Positions 9,304 to 18,009 of a stretch of 64,000 nt of DNA are shown piece after piece. A program made the translations under genes and the position numbers. The stretch is from CAYLPJ01 sp964385465 (GTDB taxonomy: Bacteria; Planctomycetota; Phycisphaerae; SM23-33). Within the stretch, counting starts at the first letter, position 1. Each line of letters opens with the position of its first letter. Under the pieces are notes generated by a model. That model saw only the letters and a program-made list of their open reading frames with translations, was not told the origin of the DNA and made no database searches. The stretch spans positions 1 to 64,000 of the forward strand of contig CAYLPJ010000029.1 in NCBI GenBank assembly GCA_964385465.1. Reading direction: 5' to 3'.

Positions 9304-10320
9304 TCAGCCTTCGCCGTCCTCGTCGGGCCTCGGGGGGGCGATTCGCCCGATGGTCCGCCGGACGACGAACGGGGGGCGGTTCTGGAGGCGTTCGTGAACG
9401 CGCAGCAGCGCCTCGCCCTGGACGCCCAGCATCGCCAGGAGCAGCGCCAGCGGCAGCAGCAGCGCGCCCAGCGTGACGGCCCAGCCGGCCGGCGAGCCGG
9501 TCGCCGCCCACGCCGCCAGCGCGCAGATCAGCACGGCCAGGCCCGCCAGGGCGGCAACCGCGGACAGGGCCAGCCCGAGCCGCAGCGGCACGGGCGAGAA
9601 GGCCAGCAGGCCCGTCCGCGCCAGGGCGAGCATCTTGGCGAGGGTGTACTTGGACTCGCCCGCCCGCCGCCGCGCCGGCTCGAACGCCACGGTCGCGGTG
9701 GGGTAGCCCATCCAGGCGACGAGCCCGCGGAAGAACGGCCGGTGCTGGCCGATGCGGTTGATCTCGTCGACGACGGCGCGGTCGAGCAGGCGGAAGTCGG
9801 ACATGCCCGGCTCGATGGGCACGCCGGACAGCGCCCGGAAGACGCGGTAGAACCCGCGGGAGGTGGTCCGCTTGAGCGGGCCGACGCCGTCGGCGTCCTC
9901 GCGGCGGCCCTGGACGACGTCGTATCCCTCCCGCCATCTCGCCAGGAACGTCGGCAGCAGGCTCGGCGGGTGCTGGAGGTCGCCGTCCATGCAGATTACC
10001 GCCTGGCCCCCGGCGTGCAGCAGCCCGGCGGCGAGGGCGCACTGGTGCCCGAAGTTCCGCGTGAAGGAGATGCCCCCGACGCGGTCGTCGGCCGCGGCCA
10101 GGGCGGCGATCCGCTCGGCTGTCGCGTCCGTGCTGCCGTCGTCGACGAACAGCAGCTCGTAGGGCCGATCGCCCAGCGCGTCGGCAACGGCGTCGGCCAG
10201 CGGGGCGATGTTGTCGGCCTCGTTGTAGACCGGCACGACGACGCTGACCGGCGCGTCGGCGGCACGTTGCGGCGGGGCCGGGCCGTCCGGCCGGCCGGCG
10301 GGTTGTCTGTCCTCTGCCAT
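9304..10320 (-). CDS. GT2 family glycosyltransferase (GtrB/DPM1-like)
   Basis: This 338-residue membrane-anchored glycosyltransferase of family 2 probably transfers a sugar from a nucleotide sugar to a polyprenyl phosphate on the inner face of the membrane. Visible motifs are VSVVVPVYNEADN (residues ~25-37), DDGSTD (~60), the metal-binding MDGDLQHP (~112) and a GMSDFRLLDR block (~177), the layout of the DPM1/GtrB subgroup. Two hydrophobic segments at ~251-273 and ~278-300 match the usual C-terminal transmembrane pair. A partner flippase (GtrA) or GtrC-type transferase is not adjacent. It is convergent with the gene at 4003-9282 (21-base gap) and divergent from 10467. The acceptor is unknown. 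Confidence 0.9.
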   Translation of the reverse strand: MAEDRQPAGRPDGPAPPQRAADAPVSVVVPVYNEADNIAPLADAVADALGDRPYELLFVDDGSTDATAERIAALAAADDRVGGISFTRNFGHQCALAAGLLHAGGQAVICMDGDLQHPPSLLPTFLARWREGYDVVQGRREDADGVGPLKRTTSRGFYRVFRALSGVPIEPGMSDFRLLDRAVVDEINRIGQHRPFFRGLVAWMGYPTATVAFEPARRRAGESKYTLAKMLALARTGLLAFSPVPLRLGLALSAVAALAGLAVLICALAAWAATGSPAGWAVTLGALLLPLALLLAMLGVQGEALLRVHERLQNRPPFVVRRTIGRIAPPRPDEDGEG

Positions 10321-10355
10321 GGCGTCCTGCCTCGGGCGTCGTCGCCCGGGAGGGC

Positions 10356-10384
10356 ACGATACACCCGGCCCGGGCCGGGAACAA
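10356..10384 (-). promoter_or_regulatory. Putative promoter of the GT2 gene
   Basis: TTGTTC (10384-10379), a 17-base spacer and TATCGT (10361-10356), read leftward, about 35 bases before the start codon. It is back to back with the candidate promoter at 10399-10426. Confidence 0.35.
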
Positions 10385-10398
10385 GCGCGCCCGGGGCT

Positions 10399-10426
10399 TT
10401 GCGAGGCGGGGGGGGCGCGATAGGAT
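10399..10426 (+). promoter_or_regulatory. Putative promoter of the Tat-exported pair
   Basis: TTGCGA (10399-10404), a 16-base spacer and TAGGAT (10421-10426). Transcription would start near 10433, about 34 bases before the start codon at 10467. Confidence 0.35.
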
Positions 10427-10466
10427 GGGTTTCGCTCCGAGAGGCCTCACAGGAAAGGGCAGAGCG

Positions 10467-11459
10467 ATGGCATGCAGGCAGACGCGGCGGACGTTCGTCA
10501 AGGGGGCCCTCGCGGCCGCGGGAGCCGGAGCGGCGATGAGCATCGAGGAGCGCACGCTCCAGGCCGGGCAGGGCGGCAGCGGCGGGGGAAAGCCGGGCGA
10601 CAGGACCGTCCGCCCCAACAGCAAGTGCGAGCTGCCGACGGGCACGCTGGGGACGCACAAGGTCAGCCGCGTGATCCTCGGGGGCAACCTCATCGGCGGC
10701 TGGGCCCACGCGCGGGACCTGATGTACGTCTCAGACCTGCTGAAGGCCTACCACACCGACGAGAAGGTCCTCGATACGCTCCAGCTTGCCGAGGAGCACG
10801 GGATCAACTGCATCAACACGCACCCCAACGCCGGCAAGCTCATCCAGCGCTACCGCAAGGAACGCGGCGGGAAGATGGTCTGGATGGTCCAGACGTTCCC
10901 CGACGAGCACGGGGACTTCGGCCCGTGCGTCCGGGCGGCCGTGGACCTCGGCGTGGACATCTGCCAGATCCAGGGCGGCATCGCCGACAGGTACTTCCGC
11001 GAGGGCAAGCTGGAGCTGCTGGAGAAGGGCATGCGATACGCCCAGGCCCAGGGGCTTCCCTCGGGCATCGGCTGCCACGACCTCGGCGTCGTCAAGGCCC
11101 TCGAGGAGAGCGACTCGGCGACGGACTTCTACGTCAAGACGCTGCACCGGCACAACTACTTTTCGGCCGCCGAGCGGGACGAGTCCGGGCGCGTCGTCGG
11201 GCGCAAGCACGACAACTGCTGGTGCGGCGACCCGAAAGAGACCATCGACACCATGGCGAAGATCGCCAAGCCGTGGATCGCCTTCAAGGTGATGGCGGCC
11301 GGGGCGATCCACCCGAAGAAGGCGTTCGCGTACTCGTTCCACAGCGGCGCGGATTTCGTCTTCGCGGGCATGTTCGATTTCCAGATCGCCGAGGACGCGT
11401 CGATCGCCCGGCGCTCGCTGGAGAAGATCAAGCGCCGGGCTCGCCCGTGGCGGGCGTAG
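10467..11459 (+). CDS. Tat-exported TIM-barrel (aldo/keto-reductase-like) protein
   Basis: The start ATG at 10467 is preceded by AGGAAAGGG, and the 330-residue product begins with a twin-arginine signal (R7-R8-T-F-V-K followed by an Ala-rich segment). It would therefore be exported folded, possibly with a cofactor. The mature part begins with VSRVILGGN and runs through alternating strand/helix units (LAEEHGINCINTHPN, VDICQIQGG, PWIAFKVMAAGAIHP), a TIM-barrel pattern distantly like aldo-keto reductases. No complete AKR catalytic tetrad (Asp, Tyr, Lys, His) is evident, so reductase activity is uncertain. The next gene, 25 bases downstream, is a clear paralogue. The substrate is unknown. Frequent beside planctomycete sugar-catabolism genes. 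Confidence 0.8.
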   Translation: MACRQTRRTFVKGALAAAGAGAAMSIEERTLQAGQGGSGGGKPGDRTVRPNSKCELPTGTLGTHKVSRVILGGNLIGGWAHARDLMYVSDLLKAYHTDEKVLDTLQLAEEHGINCINTHPNAGKLIQRYRKERGGKMVWMVQTFPDEHGDFGPCVRAAVDLGVDICQIQGGIADRYFREGKLELLEKGMRYAQAQGLPSGIGCHDLGVVKALEESDSATDFYVKTLHRHNYFSAAERDESGRVVGRKHDNCWCGDPKETIDTMAKIAKPWIAFKVMAAGAIHPKKAFAYSFHSGADFVFAGMFDFQIAEDASIARRSLEKIKRRARPWRA

Positions 11460-11484
11460 GGCCGGCGGCGGGAGAACGGTGACG

Positions 11485-12378
11485 ATGCAGCAGCCCACCA
11501 CGAGACGGCGGTTCCTGCGCGAGACGGCGATGCTCGCGGCGGCCGCGGCGGCGGTGCGGGGGGCCGGCGGCGCGGCCGACGGCGAGTCGGCTGCCATGCC
11601 GACGATCACGCTGGGCAAACTGACGGTCTCGCGGCTGATCCTCGGCAGCAACCCGTTCTTCGGGTTCAGCCACGGCAACCCGCAGGCGTCGGGCAAGGTC
11701 ATGCGGGCGTACTACACGCCCGAGCGCGTCATGGCCGTCATGGACGCCGCGGCCGAGCGGGGCATCACCGCCGTCTGGACGCCCTGCTACGACCGCTGGA
11801 TCCGCCTCTGGGACGCCTACCGCAAGAAGGGCGGGAAACTGAAGGTCTGGATCGGCCAGCCGGACAACTACAAGCACATGATCGATCACATCAACGCCTG
11901 CGCCGCCCACGGCGGGCGGGCCGTCTGCATCCAGGGCGTATGCATCGACCGCGCCCTGTCACAGGGGAAGGTCGATCTCGTCCGCTCGTGGCTGGAGCGG
12001 ATCAAGGAGCTCGGCCTGCCGGCCGGAATGGCCACGCACAAGCCCACCACGCACCTGCTGGCCGAGGAGAAGTCCCTGCCGGCGGACTTCTACCACCAGT
12101 GCCTCTACCAGCCGGAGAACTACAGCGACGCCTGCCGCAGGAAGGCCCTGGCCACGGTGGCGAAGCTCGACAAGCCCGTGGTGGCCTACAAGGTCCTCGC
12201 CGCCGGGCGCCTGGCGCCGCGGCAGGCCTACGCGCACGTGCTCAAGCGGCTCAAGCCCAAGGACGGCCTCTGCGTGGGCATGTTCCCCAAGGGCGACGCC
12301 GACCAGGTCGCCGAGAACGCCACGCTCATCGCGGGACTGTCGGGCAGGCGCCGCGCAGGGGAGACGCGCTCGGCGTGA
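11485..12378 (+). CDS. Tat-exported TIM-barrel paralogue of the preceding gene
   Basis: A 297-residue protein with a twin-arginine leader (RRRFLRETAML and an Ala-rich core). ATG 11485 is chosen because GGAG lies ten bases upstream. A GTG two codons earlier (11479) is too close to that site but remains possible. It aligns by eye with its neighbour across the whole length (VSRLILGSNPFFG against VSRVILGGNLIGG; VVAYKVLAAGRLAP against WIAFKVMAAGAIHP), so the two arose by tandem duplication and are probably co-transcribed. Divergence is considerable, so they may act on different substrates or form a heteromer. No catalytic residues could be assigned. Confidence 0.8.
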   Translation: MQQPTTRRRFLRETAMLAAAAAAVRGAGGAADGESAAMPTITLGKLTVSRLILGSNPFFGFSHGNPQASGKVMRAYYTPERVMAVMDAAAERGITAVWTPCYDRWIRLWDAYRKKGGKLKVWIGQPDNYKHMIDHINACAAHGGRAVCIQGVCIDRALSQGKVDLVRSWLERIKELGLPAGMATHKPTTHLLAEEKSLPADFYHQCLYQPENYSDACRRKALATVAKLDKPVVAYKVLAAGRLAPRQAYAHVLKRLKPKDGLCVGMFPKGDADQVAENATLIAGLSGRRRAGETRSA

Positions 12379-12510
12379 GCTTGCGGGGGACCCGCCCGGA
12401 GCCGCCCGCCGGGCGGCCCGGGATTCCGTGGACCCGTGGGGCGCCCGCGAATATCCTGAACGCTCGCAAACCGACCGCCCGCAGCGCGAACACGAAAGGA
12501 TGCCCCCGCC

Positions 12511-13650
12511 ATGCTTGCCGCCACGCCGCCGATGGGTTGGAACAGTTGGAATACCTTCGGGCCGCGGATCGACGAGGCCGTCGTCCGCGAGACCGCCGAC
12601 GCCTTCGTCGAAACCGGGCTGAAGGACGCCGGCTACGAGTACGTCGTCATCGACGACCTCTGGGAGGCCGACGAGCGCGTCGACGGCCGGCTTACCTGGG
12701 ACGGCGAGAAGTTCCCGGCCGGCATCCCGGCACTGGCGGAATACGTTCACGGCAAGGGGTTGAAGTTCGGGATTTACAGCTGCGCCGGCAGCCACACGTG
12801 CGCGGGCAAGCCGGCGGGCTACGGCTACGAGGAGATCGACGCCCGGACGTTCGCCGAGTGGGGCGTGGACTTCCTGAAGTACGATTTCTGCTACCTGCCC
12901 CCGGGCGTGGACGGCATCGGGCTGTACCGGCGGATGGGCCAGGCCCTTCGTGCCGGCGGGCGGGAGATCCTCTTCAGCATCTGCGAGTGGGGGGGCATGA
13001 AGCCGTGGGAATGGGCCGCGTCGGTCGGCGGGCACATGTGGCGAACCACCGGCGACATCAACGACTCCTGGAAGTCGATCATGGACATCGGCTTCGACCG
13101 CCAGCTCGGCCTGCACGCCTATGCCGGCCCCGGGCGGTGGAACGACCCGGACATGCTCGTCGTCGGGATGCGGGGGGAGGGCAACGTCGCCCGCGGCGGC
13201 TGCACCGACGCCGAATACCGCACGCACTTCGCCCTCTGGTGCTTGCTCGCCTCGCCGCTGATGATCGGCTGCGACGTCCGCAAGATGGACGACGCCACGC
13301 GCGAGCTGCTGACCAACCCGCGGCTGATCGCGGTCAACCAGGACCCGCTCGGCAGGCAGGGATACCGCGTGGGGCAGATGTGGTGGGGCGGGCAGCGCGG
13401 CGAGGTCTGGGCCAAGCCTCTGGCCGACGCGTCGGTGGCCGTGGGGCTCTTCCACCTCGGCGACCGCGACCGCCAGCGGCTGACCGTGCCCTGGGAGTCG
13501 ATCGGCATCGACCGCCACCGCCCGTGCCTCGTCGAGGACCTCTGGAGCGGCGAGGAGCTCGGCGAGTTCCGCGTCGACTACTCCACCGTCGTGCCCGGCC
13601 ACGACGCCGCCATGCTCCGCGTCGTGCCTCGCAATGGCCCGCAGGGCTGA
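12511..13650 (+). CDS. GH27 alpha-galactosidase
   Basis: This 379-residue protein matches clan-D glycoside hydrolase family 27. It begins with the typical PPMGWNSWN block; residues 45-51 hold VIDDLW. The nucleophile is D125 in FLKYD, and the acid/base is D182 in the R-x3-D context WRTTGD. WNDPDML and SPLMIGCD blocks follow. It should release terminal alpha-linked galactose (or another alpha-sugar accepted by the family). No signal peptide is visible, so it probably acts in the cytoplasm or periplasm on imported oligosaccharides. The start has GAAAGGA 11 bases upstream. It lies between the Tat pair and the sulfatase operon on the same strand, consistent with a polysaccharide-use locus. Confidence 0.92.
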   Translation: MLAATPPMGWNSWNTFGPRIDEAVVRETADAFVETGLKDAGYEYVVIDDLWEADERVDGRLTWDGEKFPAGIPALAEYVHGKGLKFGIYSCAGSHTCAGKPAGYGYEEIDARTFAEWGVDFLKYDFCYLPPGVDGIGLYRRMGQALRAGGREILFSICEWGGMKPWEWAASVGGHMWRTTGDINDSWKSIMDIGFDRQLGLHAYAGPGRWNDPDMLVVGMRGEGNVARGGCTDAEYRTHFALWCLLASPLMIGCDVRKMDDATRELLTNPRLIAVNQDPLGRQGYRVGQMWWGGQRGEVWAKPLADASVAVGLFHLGDRDRQRLTVPWESIGIDRHRPCLVEDLWSGEELGEFRVDYSTVVPGHDAAMLRVVPRNGPQG

Positions 13651-13917
13651 GCGCCGAGGAACGCGGATGCGGGACCTTTCAGCATGGGTGCAAGGGATGC
13701 AAGGGACGGGAAGAGGCGCAGGCCTCAGGCTCCAGGCGTCCGTGTCGAGCCCGCGAGCCCGGGGCCTCAAGGGCGGCCGCCGCGCCCGCGAATCGGCCCC
13801 GCGAGATCCCGGGTCTCAGCCATGTGCTCCGCTATCCCCTCCATCCGCTGAAGCCCTGCCGGATTTCCGGCCGTATCGGAGTTCATTCGTGTTCAGCCCT
13901 GTTGAGGAGAGGATCGA

Positions 13918-15081
13918 ATGAGAGAGATTGGCGCGGCAATCGTCGGGGCGGGGTTCATGGGGCGCGTGCATACCGAGGCGCTGCGGCGGCTGGGGGTGAG
14001 CGTCCGCGGGATCTGCGGCGTCGACGCGGCCGAGTCCGCCTCGGCCGCCGAGATGCTCGAGCTCGACCGGGCGTACGAATCGTTCGACGAGGTGCTCGCC
14101 GACGAAGGCGCCGCGGTCGTCCATCTCGCCGTGCCCAACCGGCTGCATTTCGAGATGGCCCGGCGAGCCCTCGAGGCCGGCAAGCACGTCCTCTGCGAAA
14201 AGCCGCTGGCGATGACCTCCGCGGAATCGGCCGAGCTGGTCGAGCTGGCCGCAAGCCATCCGAACCAGGCCGCCGGCGTGAACTACAACTGCCGCTACTA
14301 TCCGCTCTGCCTCGACGTCCGCGAGCGGATCGCCGCCGGCGAGCTCGGCGAGGTCGTCCACGTCACCGGCAGCTACAGTCAGGACTGGCTCTGCCTGGAG
14401 ACCGACTACAACTGGCGCGTCCTCGCCGACGAGGGCGGCGAGATGCGGGCCGTCGCGGACATCGGCACGCACTGGCTGGACCTCGTCGCCTTCATGACCG
14501 CCCTGGACGTCCAGGCCGTCTGCGCCGACCTCTGGACCGTCTACCCCGTCCGCCGCAGGCCGCTCGGCGAGGTCGAGACGTTCCAGTCCAAGGAGCAGGC
14601 CTCCGCCGACACCGAGCCCGTCGAGGTCACCACCGAGGATTACGGCTGCGTCATGCTCCGCTTCCGCGGCGGCGGGCGGGGCTGCATGTGGGTCTCCCAG
14701 GTCGCCCCCGGGCGGAAGAACTGCATCCGCATCGAGATCACCGGCTCGCAGCGAAGCTACGCCTGGAACAGCGAGCGCCCCAACGACCTCTGGGTCGGCC
14801 GGCGGGACGGGCCCAACGAGGCCGTCATCCGCGATCCCTCGCTGGCCGCGCCGGGGGCTCGCTGGGCCATGGACCACCCCGGCGGGCACAACGAGGGCTA
14901 CCCCGACAGCTTCAAGCAGTGCTTCCGGGCCTTCTACAGCACCATCGCCGCCGGCGATTTCGCCGCGGCCGAACCGTTCCCCACCTTCGCCGACGGGCAC
15001 CGCGAGATCGTCCTCTGCGAGGCGATCCTCGCCAGCCATCGCGGCGGCGGGTGGGTCGAGATCGAAGGAGAGACGCCATGA
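13918..15081 (+). CDS. Gfo/Idh/MocA family NAD(P)-dependent dehydrogenase
   Basis: A 387-residue cytoplasmic oxidoreductase. Residues 10-15 (GAGFMG) form the Rossmann nucleotide-binding loop and residues 94-96 (EKP) are the family signature lysine block. The IGTHWLDL segment supplies the usual histidine of the C-terminal domain. These enzymes oxidise or reduce cyclic sugars or inositols; the substrate here is unknown. The start is preceded by GAGGAGAGG. It is the first gene of an operon: its stop overlaps the next start as ATGA. The 267 bases upstream hold no gene. Location beside a sugar isomerase and a sulfatase suggests catabolism of a modified or sulfated sugar. Confidence 0.9.
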   Translation: MREIGAAIVGAGFMGRVHTEALRRLGVSVRGICGVDAAESASAAEMLELDRAYESFDEVLADEGAAVVHLAVPNRLHFEMARRALEAGKHVLCEKPLAMTSAESAELVELAASHPNQAAGVNYNCRYYPLCLDVRERIAAGELGEVVHVTGSYSQDWLCLETDYNWRVLADEGGEMRAVADIGTHWLDLVAFMTALDVQAVCADLWTVYPVRRRPLGEVETFQSKEQASADTEPVEVTTEDYGCVMLRFRGGGRGCMWVSQVAPGRKNCIRIEITGSQRSYAWNSERPNDLWVGRRDGPNEAVIRDPSLAAPGARWAMDHPGGHNEGYPDSFKQCFRAFYSTIAAGDFAAAEPFPTFADGHREIVLCEAILASHRGGGWVEIEGETP

Positions 15082-16001
15082 AACTCGGGTTCGTCAGCGC
15101 CATCCTGCCCGACCTGTCGCTCGGGGAGGTCCTCCGGTTCGCCGCCGAGGAGGGCTTCGAGTGCGTCGAGCTGATGTCCTGGCCCATGGGCAAGGCCGAG
15201 CGGCGCTATGCCGGCGTCACGCACGTCGAGGCCGACGGGTTCACCAAGTCCGAGGCCGCTCGCGTGGCGGACCTTGCCGCCGACGCCGGCGTGGCCATCA
15301 GCGCCCTGGGCTACTATCCCAACATCCTCTGCCCCGACGCCGGGGAGAGCCGTGTCTACGTCACCCACCTCAAGCGCGTCATCCGCGCCGCCGAGATGCT
15401 CGGGCTCGACCGCGTCAACACCTTCGTCGGGCGGGACTGGACCAAGTCCGTCGACGACAACTGGCCGCGGTTCCGCAAGGTCTGGCCCGGGATCGTCAAA
15501 CACGCCGAGGACCACGGCGTCCGGATCGGCATCGAGAACTGCCCGATGCTCTTCTCCGCCGACGAATGGCCCGGGGGCAAGAACCTCGCCCACAGCCCGG
15601 CCGTGTGGCGGCGGATGTTCGAGGAGATCCCCAGCAAGAGCTTCGGGCTCAACTACGATCCGTCGCACCTTCTCTGGCAGCAGATGGACTACGTCAAGCC
15701 GCTGTGGGAGTTCGCCGACCGGATCTTCCACGCCCACGCCAAGGACGTTCGCGTCGACCGCGGGAAGCTCGACGACGAGGGCATCCTCGCCCTGCCGCTG
15801 GCCTACCACTGCCCGAAGCTGCCCGGCCTGGGGGAGATCGACTGGGGCCGGTTCGTCAGCGTCCTCGGAGACGTCGGCTACGACGGGCCGCTGTGCATCG
15901 AGGTCGAGGACCGGGCCTACGAGGCGACGCTGGAGACCCGCAAGGCGGCCCTGCGCCAGGCCGCCCGCTACCTGCGCAACTTCCTGCCCGCCGCGGGCTG
16001 A
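15078..16001 (+). CDS. Sugar phosphate isomerase/epimerase (xylose-isomerase-like TIM barrel)
   Basis: A 307-residue protein of the AP-endonuclease-2/xylose-isomerase-like family. It starts with GFVSAILPDLSLGEVLRFA and shows the metal-ligand pattern of the fold: GIENC, NYDPSHLLWQ, FHAHAKD and GPLCIEVED. It probably isomerises or epimerises a keto-sugar produced by the upstream dehydrogenase. ATG 15078 overlaps the previous stop by four bases and has GAAGGAGAG upstream, indicating translational coupling. The next gene begins 17 bases downstream. Confidence 0.88.
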   Translation: MKLGFVSAILPDLSLGEVLRFAAEEGFECVELMSWPMGKAERRYAGVTHVEADGFTKSEAARVADLAADAGVAISALGYYPNILCPDAGESRVYVTHLKRVIRAAEMLGLDRVNTFVGRDWTKSVDDNWPRFRKVWPGIVKHAEDHGVRIGIENCPMLFSADEWPGGKNLAHSPAVWRRMFEEIPSKSFGLNYDPSHLLWQQMDYVKPLWEFADRIFHAHAKDVRVDRGKLDDEGILALPLAYHCPKLPGLGEIDWGRFVSVLGDVGYDGPLCIEVEDRAYEATLETRKAALRQAARYLRNFLPAAG

Positions 16002-16018
16002 GAAGGAGGCATCGCATC

Positions 16019-16462
16019 ATGGCCGAGAGACTGCTGAAGTGGCTGCTGATCGCCTGCGGCGTCGCGTGCGTGCTGGGCCTGCCCGGGCTGTACATGCCGC
16101 GGAGCTGGATGGCCTCCGCCCACGAATGGCTGGGCATGGGCGAGTTCCCCGAGGGCATCCTGGCCGAGTACATGGCGCGGCTGTGCTCGGGGCTGTACGC
16201 GCTGTACGGCGGGATCGTCCTGATCCTGGCCACCGACGTCCGCCGCTACGGCCCCGTCATCACCGCCCAGGCGATCATGATCCTCTGCCTGGCGCTGTCC
16301 GGCGGGTTCTTCGCCTGGGGCACCCGCGTGCCTCGCTGGTGGGTCGTCGCCGACATCTCCGCCTGCATCGTCTACTGTGGCGGCACGCTTGTTCTCCAGC
16401 ACTACATGAGAAGAGCAGCCCGGCAGGAACTGCCCCGCCACATCCGAGAGGAGCAACCATGA
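16019..16462 (+). CDS. Small four-helix membrane protein, unknown function
   Basis: A 147-residue integral membrane protein with hydrophobic helices at about residues 7-26, 55-72, 80-98 and 107-125 and a basic C-terminal tail. The start follows AAGGAGG. It sits inside the sugar operon and its stop overlaps the sulfatase start (ATGA), so it is translated with it. No motif identifies a function; a transport accessory or membrane anchor role is possible but is inference only. Confidence 0.75.
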   Translation: MAERLLKWLLIACGVACVLGLPGLYMPRSWMASAHEWLGMGEFPEGILAEYMARLCSGLYALYGGIVLILATDVRRYGPVITAQAIMILCLALSGGFFAWGTRVPRWWVVADISACIVYCGGTLVLQHYMRRAARQELPRHIREEQP

Positions 16463-18009
16463 ATCGACGGACGTTTCTCAAGGCCGCGGGACTGGCCCCG
16501 GCCGCGTTGGCGGGCCGGCGGTGGGTGCGGGCGGCCGAGGCGAAGGACGGCGACCGGGCGAACGTCGTGGTGATCCTCGTCGACGACCTGGGCTTCTCGG
16601 ACCTCGGCTGCTACGGCGGCGAGATTCAGACGCCGAACCTGGACCGGCTTGCCTCGCGGGGCGTGCGGTTCAGCCAGTTCTACAACACCGCCAAGTGCGG
16701 CCCGACGCGCGCGACGCTCCTTACCGGACTGTACTACCAGGAGGTCGGCTTCCGCGCCATGCGAAACGCCATGACGCTCGGCGAAGCGATGAAGCGCGCG
16801 GGGTACTTCACGGCCATGTCGGGCAAGTGGCACCTGGACCGGGAGCCGACGGACCGGGGCTTCGACCGGTACTTCGGGCACCTGTCGGGCGCGACGAACT
16901 TCTTCACCGGCGACAACTCCTTCCGGCTCAACGGCAAGCGGTTCAAGGTGCCCGAGACGGGCTTCTACACCACCGACGCGATGACCGACTACGCCGTCCG
17001 CTTCCTGGACGAGGCGAAGGCGTCCGGCAAGCCGTTCCTGCTGTACCTCGCCTACAACGCCCCGCACTACCCCCTCCAGGCACCCAAGGAGGAGGTGGAG
17101 AAGTATCGCGGCAAGTACATGTGCGGCTGGGACGAGATCCGCAGCCGGCGCCATGCGCGCCAGCTCGAGATGGGCCTGTTCGCCCGGCCGTGGGAACTCA
17201 GCCCCCGCCCCGGCGACGTGCCCGCCTGGAAGGACGTCGACGCCGAGAAGAAGGACGTCGAGGACCTCCGCATGGCGACGTACGCCGGGATGATCGACCG
17301 CGTGGATCAGAACGTCGGGCGGCTGATGGGACACATGGACAAGCTCGGAGTCGCCGACAACACGCTCGTGCTCTTCCTTTCGGACAACGGGGCCTGCCCG
17401 TTCCAGCGGTCCAAGCGGACGCACCTGCCCCCGTGGGACCCGGGCAGCTACTGGACCTACGACCAGAAATGGGCCCACGCCTGCAACACGCCCTTCCGCC
17501 GGTACAAGCAGAACCAGCACGAGGGCGGCATCTCGACGCCGCTGATCGCCCACTGGCCCGACGGCATCACGGCCGAGGCCGGCTCCGTCTGCCACCAGCC
17601 CGGGCACCTGATCGACATCATGGCCACCTGCCTGGACCTCGCCGGCAGCGACTACCCCGGGCGGCACGGCGAGCAGACGCTCAAGCCGCTGCGGGGCAAG
17701 AGCCTCCTGCCGAACCTCCAGGGCCGACGGCGCGACGGGCACGACACGCTCTACTTCCAGTTCGCCAACAACCGTGCGGTGCGGCGAGGGCGGTGGAAGC
17801 TCGTCTCCGCGCGCGGCGGGCCGTGGGAGCTCTACGACGTGGACGTCGACCGCTCGGAGCTCGACGACCTGGCCGACGCCAGGCCCGAGCTCGCCGCCGA
17901 GCTGGCCAAGGCCTGGGACGACTGGGCCGGGGAGGTCGGCGCGCGCAGGCCCGGGCGGCGGAAGGGGAAGGGCGGCAGGAAGAAGCGCCCGGCCGGCGGG
18001 AAGACGTGA
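16459..18009 (+). CDS. Cys-type arylsulfatase family S1, Tat-exported
   Basis: A 516-residue type I sulfatase. The leader NRRTFLKAAGLAPAALAG is a twin-arginine signal, so the enzyme acts outside the cytoplasm. D42 and D43 (VDDLG) bind the metal ion. C80-G-P82-T-R84 is the CxPxR signature, whose Cys is oxidised to formylglycine by an FGE. Further metal-site and sulfate-site blocks are SGKWHLD and LFLSDNGA. It hydrolyses sulfate esters, most likely on carbohydrates given the operon. The C-terminal 25 residues are strongly basic. ATGA overlap with the previous gene and GTGA overlap with queC downstream indicate coupling. No real FGE is present nearby: the FGE-like domain at 160-3774 lacks the Cys pair. 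Confidence 0.93.
   Translation: MNRRTFLKAAGLAPAALAGRRWVRAAEAKDGDRANVVVILVDDLGFSDLGCYGGEIQTPNLDRLASRGVRFSQFYNTAKCGPTRATLLTGLYYQEVGFRAMRNAMTLGEAMKRAGYFTAMSGKWHLDREPTDRGFDRYFGHLSGATNFFTGDNSFRLNGKRFKVPETGFYTTDAMTDYAVRFLDEAKASGKPFLLYLAYNAPHYPLQAPKEEVEKYRGKYMCGWDEIRSRRHARQLEMGLFARPWELSPRPGDVPAWKDVDAEKKDVEDLRMATYAGMIDRVDQNVGRLMGHMDKLGVADNTLVLFLSDNGACPFQRSKRTHLPPWDPGSYWTYDQKWAHACNTPFRRYKQNQHEGGISTPLIAHWPDGITAEAGSVCHQPGHLIDIMATCLDLAGSDYPGRHGEQTLKPLRGKSLLPNLQGRRRDGHDTLYFQFANNRAVRRGRWKLVSARGGPWELYDVDVDRSELDDLADARPELAAELAKAWDDWAGEVGARRPGRRKGKGGRKKRPAGGKT

Noticed and set aside
13691..13707. Direct repeat CAAGGGATG/CAAGGGA upstream of the Gfo/Idh operon
   Set aside because: Too short and imperfect to indicate an iteron, attachment site or mobile element; the rest of the 267-base gap shows nothing recognisable.
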